Of a stretch of DNA of 64,000 bases, positions 35,758 through 45,122 are shown piece by piece. Position numbers and translations under genes: made by a program. A model generated the notes under the pieces. It saw only the letters and a program-made list of their open reading frames with translations, searched no databases and was not told the origin of the DNA. Position 1 is the first letter of the stretch, and each line of letters starts with the position of its first letter. Source of the DNA: Epinephelus fuscoguttatus (taxonomy: Eukaryota; Chordata; Actinopteri; Perciformes; Serranidae); assembly GCF_011397635.1 (NCBI RefSeq), contig NC_064772.1:13531035-13595034 (forward strand), in the 5' to 3' direction.

Positions 35758-37289
35758 TCACACGGCAACCCAGAGGATTGAAATGTTAGTGCCGCCCTCG
35801 TGTTTTATCTGGTTAACTCGTCCGCGGATACAGTCCAGAGTGACGTAGACTGCTGTGCCATTCTGGACAGGAAATGAGGCCCTCAGCCCGATGCTTGCCC
35901 ACTCGCTCCCTTCAGGCATATATCCAGACACCTGCTGAGCCACAGGACCAGCCTGCCCGCCCTGACCCCCCACCTGCTGCAGAGTGAGTTTTACAATATT
36001 GCAGGAGTGTATCAGCTTCAAATTCAGGGCTACGTTTGCTGTCCCTTTCTCATGGAATATAAAGTTCTTCCGGCTGTTCGGCTCCCCTGAGCGGGCCAAA
36101 TGAACCTGCGGCGTGCCCAGGCTTATCTGCTGGAATGACAGCGGCTTATTCCTGACTGCTCCAAAGGGCAGACCAGTCCTGGACACGGTGGCGGTCAGGG
36201 CAGACGACACTGCTGAGGGAATCCAGATAAGGCTCAGCATACTGATCCCAGTGCTGTCCCCAAAGTAACGGATGTTGCACTGGGATGGAGTTGTGATCTC
36301 AAAGCTTAGCGTGTCCCCAGTTTCTATGCTCACAGCGCCAGAGAGGGTGATGGAGGTGTCCCTATAGTTGACGCCTGTCTTGAAGGCTTGCATCGCTTCT
36401 TGGCCAGTCCCGTTGTGGTTAGTGTAGGCGATCAGGGAGAAACCCTCTCGAATGCAGGTGTGGCCCATAGAGTAAAGCGCCTGTTGGAGGACAAACTTCA
36501 CAACACCGCTTTCTGTGAAGCGCACACCACGGTTGTCGTGGGTTAGAATGATCATATAGGGGTCGGACACTGAGGTCATGCGGAAAGTGGGGCGGTAGCT
36601 GGTCTGGTAGTGCGCCAACAGGGACATCTGAGCCGTCATTGCTACGGCACCGGTGTCATGAGACAACCAGAGTAGGCTGAAAGAGGGAGTTGCGATGTCA
36701 TAGAGGTGGATATCCTTGCTCTGGTTGCAGTGTTGATTCGGACTCTTCAGCAGCAGAGTAAAGGTGTGGTTCGGCTCCACCTCCACACCACTGCTGACAC
36801 TGACACCCTGGAAGTATTTCCCATCTGGCTGTTCGATGCGAACCCCACTTAGGTCCTGACCCTCCTCCTCCTGGCTCCCATTGAGCCTCATCCCGACCTG
36901 AAGGAAGTTCCTGCAGCTGTGCTTTATTGCAAAGTTATGATCCAACCACACCAGGCCATGCTGCAGGAATGTCACCTGCCCCGCGTCATTGGACAACAGA
37001 TCAATTCTCTCTTTGCCTCGGATGTTCAGCTGAAGCCCAGGGAAGATGTGGGTGCCAGAGGTCTTGGCAGAGGGAACTGCCACATTTCCCCTCCAAGACT
37101 GGGAGAGTTGGCTCTCTGAAGGCTGACCGCAGACGGCGTCACTGATAGCTGTGCAGGGTTCAGAAACAGGCTCTCCATCACAATCAGAACAGGCCTGGCA
37201 CTCCTGCAGCTCCTGGTTGAAGAAGTAGTCGTGACCACACAAGCCCATCACCGCTTCTCTCTCAGAAACTCCCAGACACCTGAACCCTC
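35758..37289 (-). CDS. Unrecognised secreted-protein gene, exon 4 (last): EGF/TNFR-like segment and three C1q/TNF-like repeats
   Basis: Encodes residues 426-934 and a TGA stop at 35758-35760, after an acceptor TTCTACACAG. It begins by finishing the EGF-like segment (GFRCLGVS). A TNFR-like cysteine cluster follows at 455-478 (CQACSDCDGEPVSEPC, then DAVCG). Three related beta-rich repeats come next, about 490-636, 637-782 and 783-934. Each has a cysteine pair spaced 57-62 residues apart (550/612, 703/762, 854/911) and ends in a hydrophobic strand: FSLLWL, LSLIWIP, ISILWVAV. This is the look of C1q/TNF-type jelly rolls, though similarity is weak. N-glycosylation sequons lie at 561, 598, 613, 717, 901 and 926. 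No membrane segment or GPI signal is seen. I do not recognise the protein. Confidence 0.85.
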
Positions 37290-38054
37290 CTGTGTAGAAA
37301 AAGACCAGAGAGAACGGAGAAACCCAAGGAGTGAAAAGGCAGAAAATGGTTCTAAAATGAAAAAACTACTGGGGAAATTCTTTCCCCAAATTGCCCACAA
37401 TCAAAGGGCAAATTGCATTCATTATCAAACTAGAATTCTGCCTTGCGGTCATATGCCTCCGCAAACCAGTCAAGTTGCAGTTACACTTTACATCCATGTC
37501 TGTCCAGACTCATGTGTAACCATGACAGTTGACAATGCTTCAGATGTGGATTGTGCTGGAAAAAAGCTACACATTCTGAAACATGGATGCTACACACACA
37601 TCTTCCCGGCAGCAGAGAAGATCTATACAATCACGTTATCAAGACGGAGACCCAAAATTAATGTCACCAATTCAGTATCTATCTCCCCTTCTGTTCTGAG
37701 CTACAGCTTTGAATACTGGCCAGAGTGTGTTTGCAGAATATTATGATGTCACAGTAAAGTTGACCTTTGACCTTTTGGATATAAGATGTCATCACTTCCT
37801 TATTTTTTTCTAATAGATGCTGAAGTATAAATCTTGAGTTAGGGACCACTGCAAACCTGAAGTTGACCACCAAATTCTAATCAGTTCTAAACGTTTGAGC
37901 CAAATTTGAAGATATTCCCTTACAGCGTTCTTGAGACATCGCAATCATCAGAATGGGATATATGCATGACGAAGAGACAAACTGAAAGCATAATGCCTCC
38001 AGCCAAGGCTACTGCCAACGCAGAGGCATTAAAAAACACATGCATTTAACTCAC
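37290..38054 (-). other. Intron 3 of the minus-strand gene, with a dispersed repeat
   Basis: A 765-bp intron (donor GTGAGT, acceptor ACACAG). Positions about 37740-38030 match the wording of a common fish repeat (GACCTTTGACCTTTTGGATA, GCCAAATTTGAAGATATTCC, GCATAATGCCTCCAGCC). Plus-strand open frames here are fortuitous. Confidence 0.65.
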
Positions 38055-38121
38055 CTGGAGTATTCAGGCACTTCACTCGCTCTCCACAAATGTTTGGTAC
38101 TTCAAGGCATTCATCTCTGTC
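38055..38121 (-). CDS. Unrecognised secreted-protein gene, exon 3: calcium-binding EGF-like half
   Basis: A 67-bp exon, phase 0 in and phase 1 out (acceptor AAATTGTAG, donor GTGAGT). It encodes residues 403-424 plus one base of Gly425: DRDECLEVPNICGERVKC, then LNTP. The DxDEC start and the CLNTPGGFRC text across the exon 3-4 junction are the hallmark of a calcium-binding EGF module. The module looks incomplete: after FRC the usual CxC spacing is missing. Too short to be found as an open frame; supported by splice sites, phase and cysteine pattern. Confidence 0.82.
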
Positions 38122-38706
38122 CTACAATTTATACAAAATAATGTTATCATAAGTACATTTTAATGTTGATAACAGAGTTCAATCAATGTTACATTTGCAC
38201 ATTATCATGGGCATACACTGAAAAGTCACATTTATACAACGCTGTTGTTAACATGTGGTTAAGTTAAGGCACAAAAAACCACTTGGTTATGGTTCAGAAA
38301 ATATCTTTTTTTGGCTTAACATGACCCATTTTGGGGTGCACAACCCCCCAATGGAAAAGCAGTGATGTCTCAATAAAAAAACACTCTTTTCATGTGTAAA
38401 ATGCTGCTGGGATACAAGCAATGGGCAGCTATAACACACCCCATGTTTGGTGCCTAAAGCTGCTGGCAACACAGCAACATTTTTCTCGTTTGCTGGTCGC
38501 AAACAGTGGTCTGCAGCTTCGCAGACATTTCGCCTTGGAGTCATATGATCCGCCATCCTCTCCATCTCCCAGTGACAAAATCTGCACACTCTTGTGTGCA
38601 GTAGATTGGATTTCACACATACCGCACCAACATACTGCAGATTATGAAGCTCACCTCCATCATCAGAACAGTTTTAAATATAGTATAGAATTTTAAAGGA
38701 CAATAC
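38122..38706 (-). other. Intron 2 of the minus-strand gene, with a repeat fragment
   Basis: A 585-bp intron. About 38180-38640 is a diverged copy of the AATGTTGGCAT foldback family (GGCACAAAAAACCACTTGG and CAAACAGTGGTCTGCAGCTT are shared with 53177-53564 and 54710-55716). Confidence 0.6.
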
Positions 38707-39266
38707 CTGGCACATCCTGTCTGCAGTAGGAGAACACTGTGAGATCAGAAAGAAGCCCGGTGGACACATGGTGCACTTCACACACTGAGGTGGGTCCCTC
38801 TGAAAATCACAGAACTCCTCCTGCCCACAGGGTGAGGGGCATCCCAACAGAGGTTGAGGAAAATTAGCCTCTCCAACTACATCCATTACCTTTGTGTCCA
38901 TGTCCATTTTGTGCACGGCATAGGACTTCTGCAGGTGACTGCGGGCCTGATTCTGCAGCCCCGCCAGGTGGCTCTCGAAGTAGCTCTGCAGCTCACCCTG
39001 CAGGCCCTGGAAGGACACCTGCTTGACGGTGTCCGAGAGGAGGCCATACTGTGCCTTCACCACATCCATCTGCTCGTACATGCGCCGCTGCTGGTCTAGG
39101 ATCTCCCTCTGTTGGGACAGCAGCGCCTCCTGTTGGTCTGCCAGCTTCTGCTGCAGGTCACGAATGACCACCTGCTGGGCTCGCAGGGCCTCCACCAGCT
39201 TCTCCTGCCCCTTGGCCAGCTGAAGGTGCAAGATGAGGGCGTCTTCTGAGGGAACCTCATTCTCTC
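38707..39266 (-). CDS. Unrecognised secreted-protein gene, exon 2: coiled coil and TNFR-like cysteine cluster
   Basis: A 560-bp exon (acceptor TTCTCCTCAG, donor GTATTG), phase 1 in and 0 out, encoding residues 216-402. Residues about 224-300 form a strong coiled coil with heptad leucines and many Gln/Glu (VIRDLQQKLADQQEALLSQQ), which suggests oligomerisation. From 358 a cysteine-rich stretch begins (Cys 358, 362, 368, 377, 380, 383, 393, 401). CVKCTMCPPGFF and CSPTADRMC resemble a TNF-receptor cysteine-rich repeat. Such repeats in a soluble coiled-coil protein are unusual; I infer an extracellular oligomer. Confidence 0.87.
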
Positions 39267-39840
39267 CTGAGGAGAAAATGATGCAGAATGAAAAACTGGA
39301 TCAGACAAGTTCTTACTGTTGAACACAGCGGTGAAGGAAGTGATTAAGTGAGATTAACATTGATTCTGATTTCTACAAATAATGCTGGAACAACGTGTGA
39401 ACACTTGGTGACCCCGTTTTATTGGCCTAGCTGGCAAGTGCCATGAAGGTTTCCTGTATGGACCAACATCAAAGCACTCCACATTTTCTGCACAGCTGAC
39501 TCAGAAACATTTTTCCAGCTCAGTTGCTCTAGTTGCTCTGCAGATATCATTTTGGGGCTGAAGGTCAACAAAGTCCTTTTGCTTTTAGACCATAATCCCA
39601 GATCACTGCCGGGAAAGGGGGTTAAAGTCAATAAAGAGTTATGTGCATTTGGCTAAATTTCAGGCATACTGCTTTTGGTGCAAGATAATAATACATCAAC
39701 TTCTCTGGAAGCTTGTCACTCAGATGTCTCACAGTGTTTAACTGGTGCGCAACTGCGCACAAGGTACATTTTAAAGAAGTTAATCAGCCTCTAATCATCT
39801 AAAAGCAACAGTTTTGATGACAGTAATGATGATAGCAGAC
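39267..39840 (-). other. Intron 1 of the minus-strand gene
   Basis: A 574-bp intron with donor GTCTGC (a weak match to consensus) and acceptor TTCTCCTCAG. Nothing else recognised. Confidence 0.75.
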
Positions 39841-40486
39841 CTGGCTTGATGTCACATGTGAGCTGGACACCCAAAGGCGCGCTGCCAAGCTCCGACGACG
39901 GATATCCAAGCTCCGGAAAATCTCCCAGAAACTGCGCGGCTCTGTCGGACAGATGGACAGGAGGGAGCTGGCTGGCGCTCTCCTCTGAACTACATCCCTC
40001 TCCAACACAAGACTTCGCAAGACGAGCTTTTGGCCGTATCCTCAGTGGCAGTCTGCACTCGATCCCTCGACACTCCCGGGTGTCATTAGCGGGCTGAAAT
40101 TGTCTTACAAGAGCGGCGCAGTCCGCATCGGTGCATCCTGCAGGTAAAACTTCAGACGTTCTTTTCCGTGCGCCGCCGCCGCTGCTGCTGTCACTGTGCC
40201 GCCCGCGGTGTGGCTGCACAGCCGGGTAGGCTTCCGATGCTGCTCTTGGAAAGCTCGGGTACGCGTAGTGTTGGCTGGCGACTATCTGCGCCGCTCTCCC
40301 CTGCGCTGTCGGGTTAAAGTGCCGCGGCGGTCTGGAGGATCTGCCCCCCGGACAGTGCGCACCGGTGCACGGCCTCGGATCGCCGGTTTCCGTGCCGTAG
40401 CAGTGCGTCCCCCGGCAAATCTCTGCGACAGCTTGCAGTGACACCCAAGACAGCAGCAGCAACAGCACTGGTGTTACCAAAAGCAT
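39841..40486 (-). CDS. Unrecognised secreted-protein gene, exon 1: signal peptide and five CX4C motifs
   Basis: Encodes residues 1-215 plus one base of Gly216. The start is the first in-frame ATG (40484-40486), with A at -3; it is followed by a clear signal peptide (MLLVTPVLLLLLSWVSLQAV, cleavage near 20-22). The mature part is Pro/Ser/Arg/Gly-rich and probably disordered. It carries five CX4C motifs: CRGTHC 24-29, CTGAHC 40-45, CTDADC 118-123, CRGIEC 139-144 and CVGEGC 160-165; four have Gly as third residue. There is one sequon at Asn134 and a basic RKR at 107-109 that might be a convertase site. Phase and split Gly codon agree with exon 2. The full protein is 934 residues from four exons. 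The exon is GC- and CpG-rich, unlike its surroundings. Confidence 0.83.
39870..40460. promoter_or_regulatory. CpG-rich block over the first coding exon of the minus-strand gene
   Basis: CG dinucleotides are frequent here (for example GTGCGCCGCCGCCGC at about 40168) while the neighbouring DNA is AT-rich. It fits a CpG-island-like start region of the minus-strand gene, but part of the richness is simply coding. Confidence 0.45.
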
Positions 40487-40494
40487 TTTTGCAT
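40474..40494 (-). promoter_or_regulatory. Short upstream ORF overlapping the start codon of the minus-strand gene
   Basis: An ATG 8 bases upstream of the main start (40492-40494) opens a six-codon frame (MQKCFW) that stops with TAA at 40474-40476, inside the main frame. If the 5' UTR includes it, it could lower translation of the main ORF. Confidence 0.4.
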
Positions 40495-41489
40495 CAGCTC
40501 TGCCTCTCTCTCCGTGCCAAGGAAGAATAATGCGCGTTATTCCTTTGATTCCCAATCTGGAAAAATCTCCAAAATTGTGTGGTTCAGTTAGAAAAATAAA
40601 GTCCAGAGCGGATCTTCTCCTCTATATCACAACAAACTTTATCACACTTGACACAGAGACTCTTGATCGTGACAGAAAATGCCTTCAGCTCCAGGGTTCG
40701 GTGAGACTGTCTCTCCTGACTGTCAGTACGGAATAAAAACATTAGACACACGCATTACCGCTGGCTCTCTCCACGCCTGACCCACTCTGAGAGCTCCTGC
40801 ACTACAATGTCAGTATGTGGCATTCCTAAGACTTAATTAGCATCAGGTTTCCCCGGCCACAAATTAACCCTTCAACTCCCCTGCTCCCAACACAGGAATT
40901 CCCCCACTGGGGTGAAAGAAAGCACAATCAAACATTTTCTGAATACAAATAGTGGCTCCAATTTTCATGTTAAAAAAGAGAGATTTTATATTTTATATTG
41001 CTGAAAAATGTTCTCCAATCCTGTCATCTTTTCCCCTGATGACTGCCACTTTTCATTTCACTCTCTGTTGATTTCCCTCTGACCTTATGGCCATCCAGCT
41101 TGCAGAAAGTGGCAGTGTTTTTTCTTCAGCACATCCTGAATGTTGAGACAGCTGCTGGTCCTCAACCCAGTGTCCCTCAGGTTACTGGCCTTGTCAACAC
41201 CGGGTGCCCCCTCTTTATAGACGGAGCCAGCAGAGGTCAAACTTTTGCTGAGGGGACCTATGGCAGGAGTCAAGAATGTGAAACCTACAGCTGGTTTTTG
41301 GACCCTCTCATTTTAGTGCTTCAGCACAACATGTCCAGTGGGAGGTTATCTGAGGCTGATGTGTGGTGGGTTGTGGTTGTGGGTGGTGGTTCAGATGTAA
41401 ATTTCTGTTTCAATATTTCAAGGTCAGGCATGTATGGAGGACACATGCTGCCAAGAAATTTTAAAAAGGGGGGAAAAAAATAACATTAT
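40495..41489. other. Upstream region of the minus-strand gene and intergenic DNA
   Basis: Presumed 5' UTR and promoter of the minus-strand gene lie at the low-coordinate end. No convincing TATA box or other core element was identified. No gene in 40900-41489. Confidence 0.4.
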
Positions 41490-42280
41490 GACAATAAAAT
41501 TTAAAAAAAAAAAAAAAAAAAATCAAAAATTTGATTTATTTCAAAACTTTGACTTAGAAACTCTTAATTTTGATTTCAAATTCTTGGTATCTCTTAATTT
41601 AACTTCCTTAGCACAATTTGAAATGTTGACTTATTTTCTCATACTTTTGACTACCTCCCAAAATACTGATTTACTCTGTCATAATTTTGATTTGTAATCT
41701 CATAATTTAAACAAATTATAACACTTTTGCCTTGGTTATTTTTATCATTTAGAATTTTAAATAAAATTTTGACATATCCATCTAGTATCTCCCAATTTTG
41801 ACTTTGTATCTCATAATGTTAACGTAATAGCTCATCATTCTGAATAGACGTCACATAATTTAAATGTATTTTATAAATTTTTAATTGTTATCTTTAATTA
41901 GTCTCTCATAATTTGCACTCATTCTTTTAAACTTTGATTTATTATCTAAAATTTGAACATACTCTGACATTCTTCTGACCTAGCCTATTACCTCATAATT
42001 TTTACTTTGCATCTCTTAAAGTGAACTTAATATCTCCTATTTGTGACCTATAATCCAGCATGTTTTCCCTTAGATTTTCATAATTTAGCTTCTCATAATT
42101 TTATAATGTTCAATAAAAATAAATTACCTAGTATCTCACAATTCTGACTTTATATTTCATAATTTTGACTTAATCTGTCATACGGTTGATTATCTACTAA
42201 AACTGACTTAATCCCTCAAAACTTTTTTACCATTTTAAAGGATTTCAAACTTTTAACTTTGAATCTCATAATATCAATGT
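41490..42280. repeat. Degenerate T-rich minisatellite, TCTCATAATTTTGACTT type
   Basis: After an A-run (41503-41522) about 30 diverged units follow, based on a core of about 20-25 bases (TCTCATAATTTTGACTT with AATAT or TGTAT linkers). Examples are at 41661 (CTGTCATAATTTTGATTTG), 41788-41824 and 42129-42180. A short outlying block of the same type lies at about 42862-42950. Strong strand bias for T; non-coding. Confidence 0.75.
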
Positions 42281-44270
42281 ATAGCATTTTCATAGTAGGT
42301 ACGATTAATTCGTACTTTGCACAATTACAATTACCCCTACTCCCCCACCACTCTGCTTTCATATTGGTAGTATTGTTTTGTATCAGAATATTTGATTTTG
42401 TTGTTGCTACATAGAAGAGAGTGCCAGTCACAAGATGCCAAGCCCCTACAATGGAGCCGACCTTTGCATTATGCCTCCTATTGTTTATATTTTGGAGACA
42501 ACATCAAGAACGACACTCTCGCCTGCCTTTATCACCCATGGCCATTCAGTTCAAAGGATGAGATTGACGAGTGTGGCGCACATATGTAGATTTCAGAGGA
42601 GACGGGTGACGTTGAGAAATGCCTTTGCGATTCGGCTCACCAGCTGCTACTGATTAAATAGTAATCTACTTCTATGTTTTGGTACAGTTGGTGTCCACAC
42701 CTGAGTCTAAACGTACCCAGATACGCTTAAGACCACCTGTCCAACAGAAGTTGGGCACGGATTGGCATACCAAGGTATGGTACACACTGTTCACACTAAT
42801 CAAATGAACTGGACTTTGTGGTCAAGTGGACTTGAAGCTCAGGTTCCTGATGCTGACTTGATTTCTTATATTTATGTCGTTTCTTATAATGTTGCCTTAA
42901 TATTTCATAATTTTTTTTGAGTTATTATCACATAATGTTAACTTAATATACATTTTTTCACTTAGCATGAGTATTTTTGGCAGCAATGGGCTTCCTTAGA
43001 AGGCAAGTTTGACTCATGTTAATAAAAACAAACCTCAGATTTCTTTGTTTGTTGGATTCCGTTGGCAGATAAATCTTGCCAAGCAGAGCGGGAGGGGCTG
43101 ATTGGAAACTTAAATTAGTTGCATACATACAAAAACATCCAGCTGACTGCTGGTTATATTTCTCTGGTGTAAACATGCAGAGTGGATCAGCCCTTCACAG
43201 AGAAAATAAGCGGTGCAGGTGGTTAGCATGAACTGCTCCACACCACCCACTGAGCTGGAATGTATAGTACAGCAGAGTACAAACAGAGGGCACTACAACA
43301 CTCCTAATGCATCACTGTTCACATCATCATCGTGACAGTTTGTCCTCTGCAGTATTAAAGTTGACAAATGCTTTAGTGTTTCCAAAGGTGTCCACTGGTT
43401 TTCTCATTATCACCCCATTTTCTTTTAGTGCAAAAAAACCCAAGAAAGGTTCTCAGAGGTGTGTCGGAGCATTCAGATTTAATATGATGGAGACTAATGG
43501 CTTAAAAGTATGCCCCCTCATATACCTCACACCGTACCATGTGGGGTTCTGCAATAATTCAAATCCTATATAAGTAGGGCTTTGTTTGTCAGCTCCTACT
43601 TTACTGGAAATGCAAAAACTTTCAGTAAAAAATAACAATCCTTTACAGTTTCTTGAATCCATGCCATGATGTATGAGCTACAGCATACATGAGCAAAAAC
43701 ATTATCAGTATCCACTCTGATGGACCACCCTCAGTGAGTGAAGAGTGACTGCAAAGACACAACAAAGCAGACAAATAACCCCTCTCTTTGCTGCCGACCT
43801 CCACCACTGTTAATCAGTGTATATCTCCTTGAGAAATGTTCTCTGAGGGAACTGGCGCACTCGTGTTTAGGAGATGCTTGGAGCTAATGGGAGGGCTGCC
43901 TATAGTGTCCATCTGTTTGTCAACCCCTGAGAGAGGAGAGACGAAATGAGGGTGGTTGGGACACATGCCTGTACCCCGAGTGTTTGTTTAATACATCACG
44001 AGTCATGAAAGGCTCTTGGACGTGTTCAAGGTTATTTGGTTTCCCCCGTGGCGCTCGGCTTCAACGATGACAGGATTTCGCCACAGAAAGGGTGGTCCGC
44101 CTTTCCCAGTGGAGCCGAGGCTGGTCTTCGGGGGGAAAATAGGACACAGAAGTGCTAATAATAGCAAAATAATGCAAACGGAAAGTCATATTTTCCTCTA
44201 TAAACACATTAAGGAGTTGAAAACGAGGGTAGAAATGGGGGCACATTGTTCTTCTAAGCATGATTTTGCT
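42281..44270. other. Intergenic DNA with repeat fragments
   Basis: No gene is seen. A repeat-like segment (about 42680-42850, with GGTACAGTTGGTGTCCACAC) separates the main minisatellite from its outlying block. Confidence 0.4.
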
Positions 44271-44274
44271 TAAA

Positions 44275-45122
44275 GGAGAAGCGTGTAAGATTTGGGGGGA
44301 TATGGTGGCATCTACCAGTAAGAGATGCAGATTGCAACCAGCTGAAACTTCTCCCAGTTAGAATTCCTTCAGTATTTATCGTTCAGTATTGTTTTTACCG
44401 TGAGACAAATTATCCATTGAGTTCTCTTCCTCTCCAAAACAGGCAAGGCTACTGAAACCAGAAGAAACACGGAATAAAGCAGCTTCACGTTACAAATCAG
44501 TGGTTCTCGCATCTAATTTGGAACATCAGACTGCTCACCTTCATTCTGATCCAGACGTTCAGGAGGTTTTTACTGTGAGTCGAATTATCTGCAGAGGTCT
44601 CCTCCTCTCCAAAACAAATAGACCAATGATTTAAGCCAGTAGAAACACTCATTAAGGAGTTTGAAGTTGCAAATCGGTGTTTTTCTGACACTGTTTGGCA
44701 TGTAGGAAGTGGACTGCTATCCTTGCACCTGCTAATCTAAGCTCACCTTTTTACTCTATTACTTAAGATCCAGATATTAAGAAGGCTTTTACTGTGAGCT
44801 AAATTATCCGCAGGGGTCACTTTCTCTCCAAATCAAACAGACCCGGTGATTTAAACCCATAAAAAACTGAAAAAGCAGTTTTTACCTTACCTGTGAATGA
44901 CCCTTTCTAGAGTGTTTGGTTTGTCTGTTCTGGGTTGCTGTAGAAACATAGCTTTGCAACATGGCGATCTCCACAGACGAGGACCCTCTCCTTCTAGATA
45001 TAAACAACTCATTCTAAGGTAATGAAAACACAGTGATCCTTATTTACAGGTGATTATACACTAAAGAAAAACAACTTTGATTCAATTTCTGCCAACATAT
45101 CCTTCTAAATCCACACTAAACC
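44275..45122. mobile_element. TTAA MITE (AGG ends) with three internal tandem units
   Basis: TTAA (44271-44274) precedes the left end AGGAGAAGCGTGTAAGATTT. The right end reads AAATCCACACTAAACCT, followed by TTGA, a one-base change from TTAA. Inside, a unit starting TTTTAC(C/T)GTGAG occurs at 44393, 44567 and 44787, each followed by AATTATC and CTCTCCAAA text. Same family as 7623-7907 and 56822-57490. Confidence 0.72.

Noticed and set aside
37231..37746. 171-codon plus-strand frame
   Set aside because: It crosses the exon 4 acceptor and intron 3 of the minus-strand gene and ends in a dispersed repeat.
39846..40441. Plus-strand open frames over 39846-40441 and 36919-37145
   Set aside because: Antisense to exons 1 and 4 of the minus-strand gene, whose frame has splice phases, a signal peptide and cysteine patterns.
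40487..40555. N-terminal extension of exon 1 of the unassigned gene up to 40555
   Set aside because: The codon at 40555 is TTG, not ATG. The first in-frame ATG is at 40484-40486 and is followed at once by a signal peptide.
41100..41483. 127-codon plus-strand frame near the minisatellite
   Set aside because: No splice context, domain or codon pattern; ends in low-complexity sequence.
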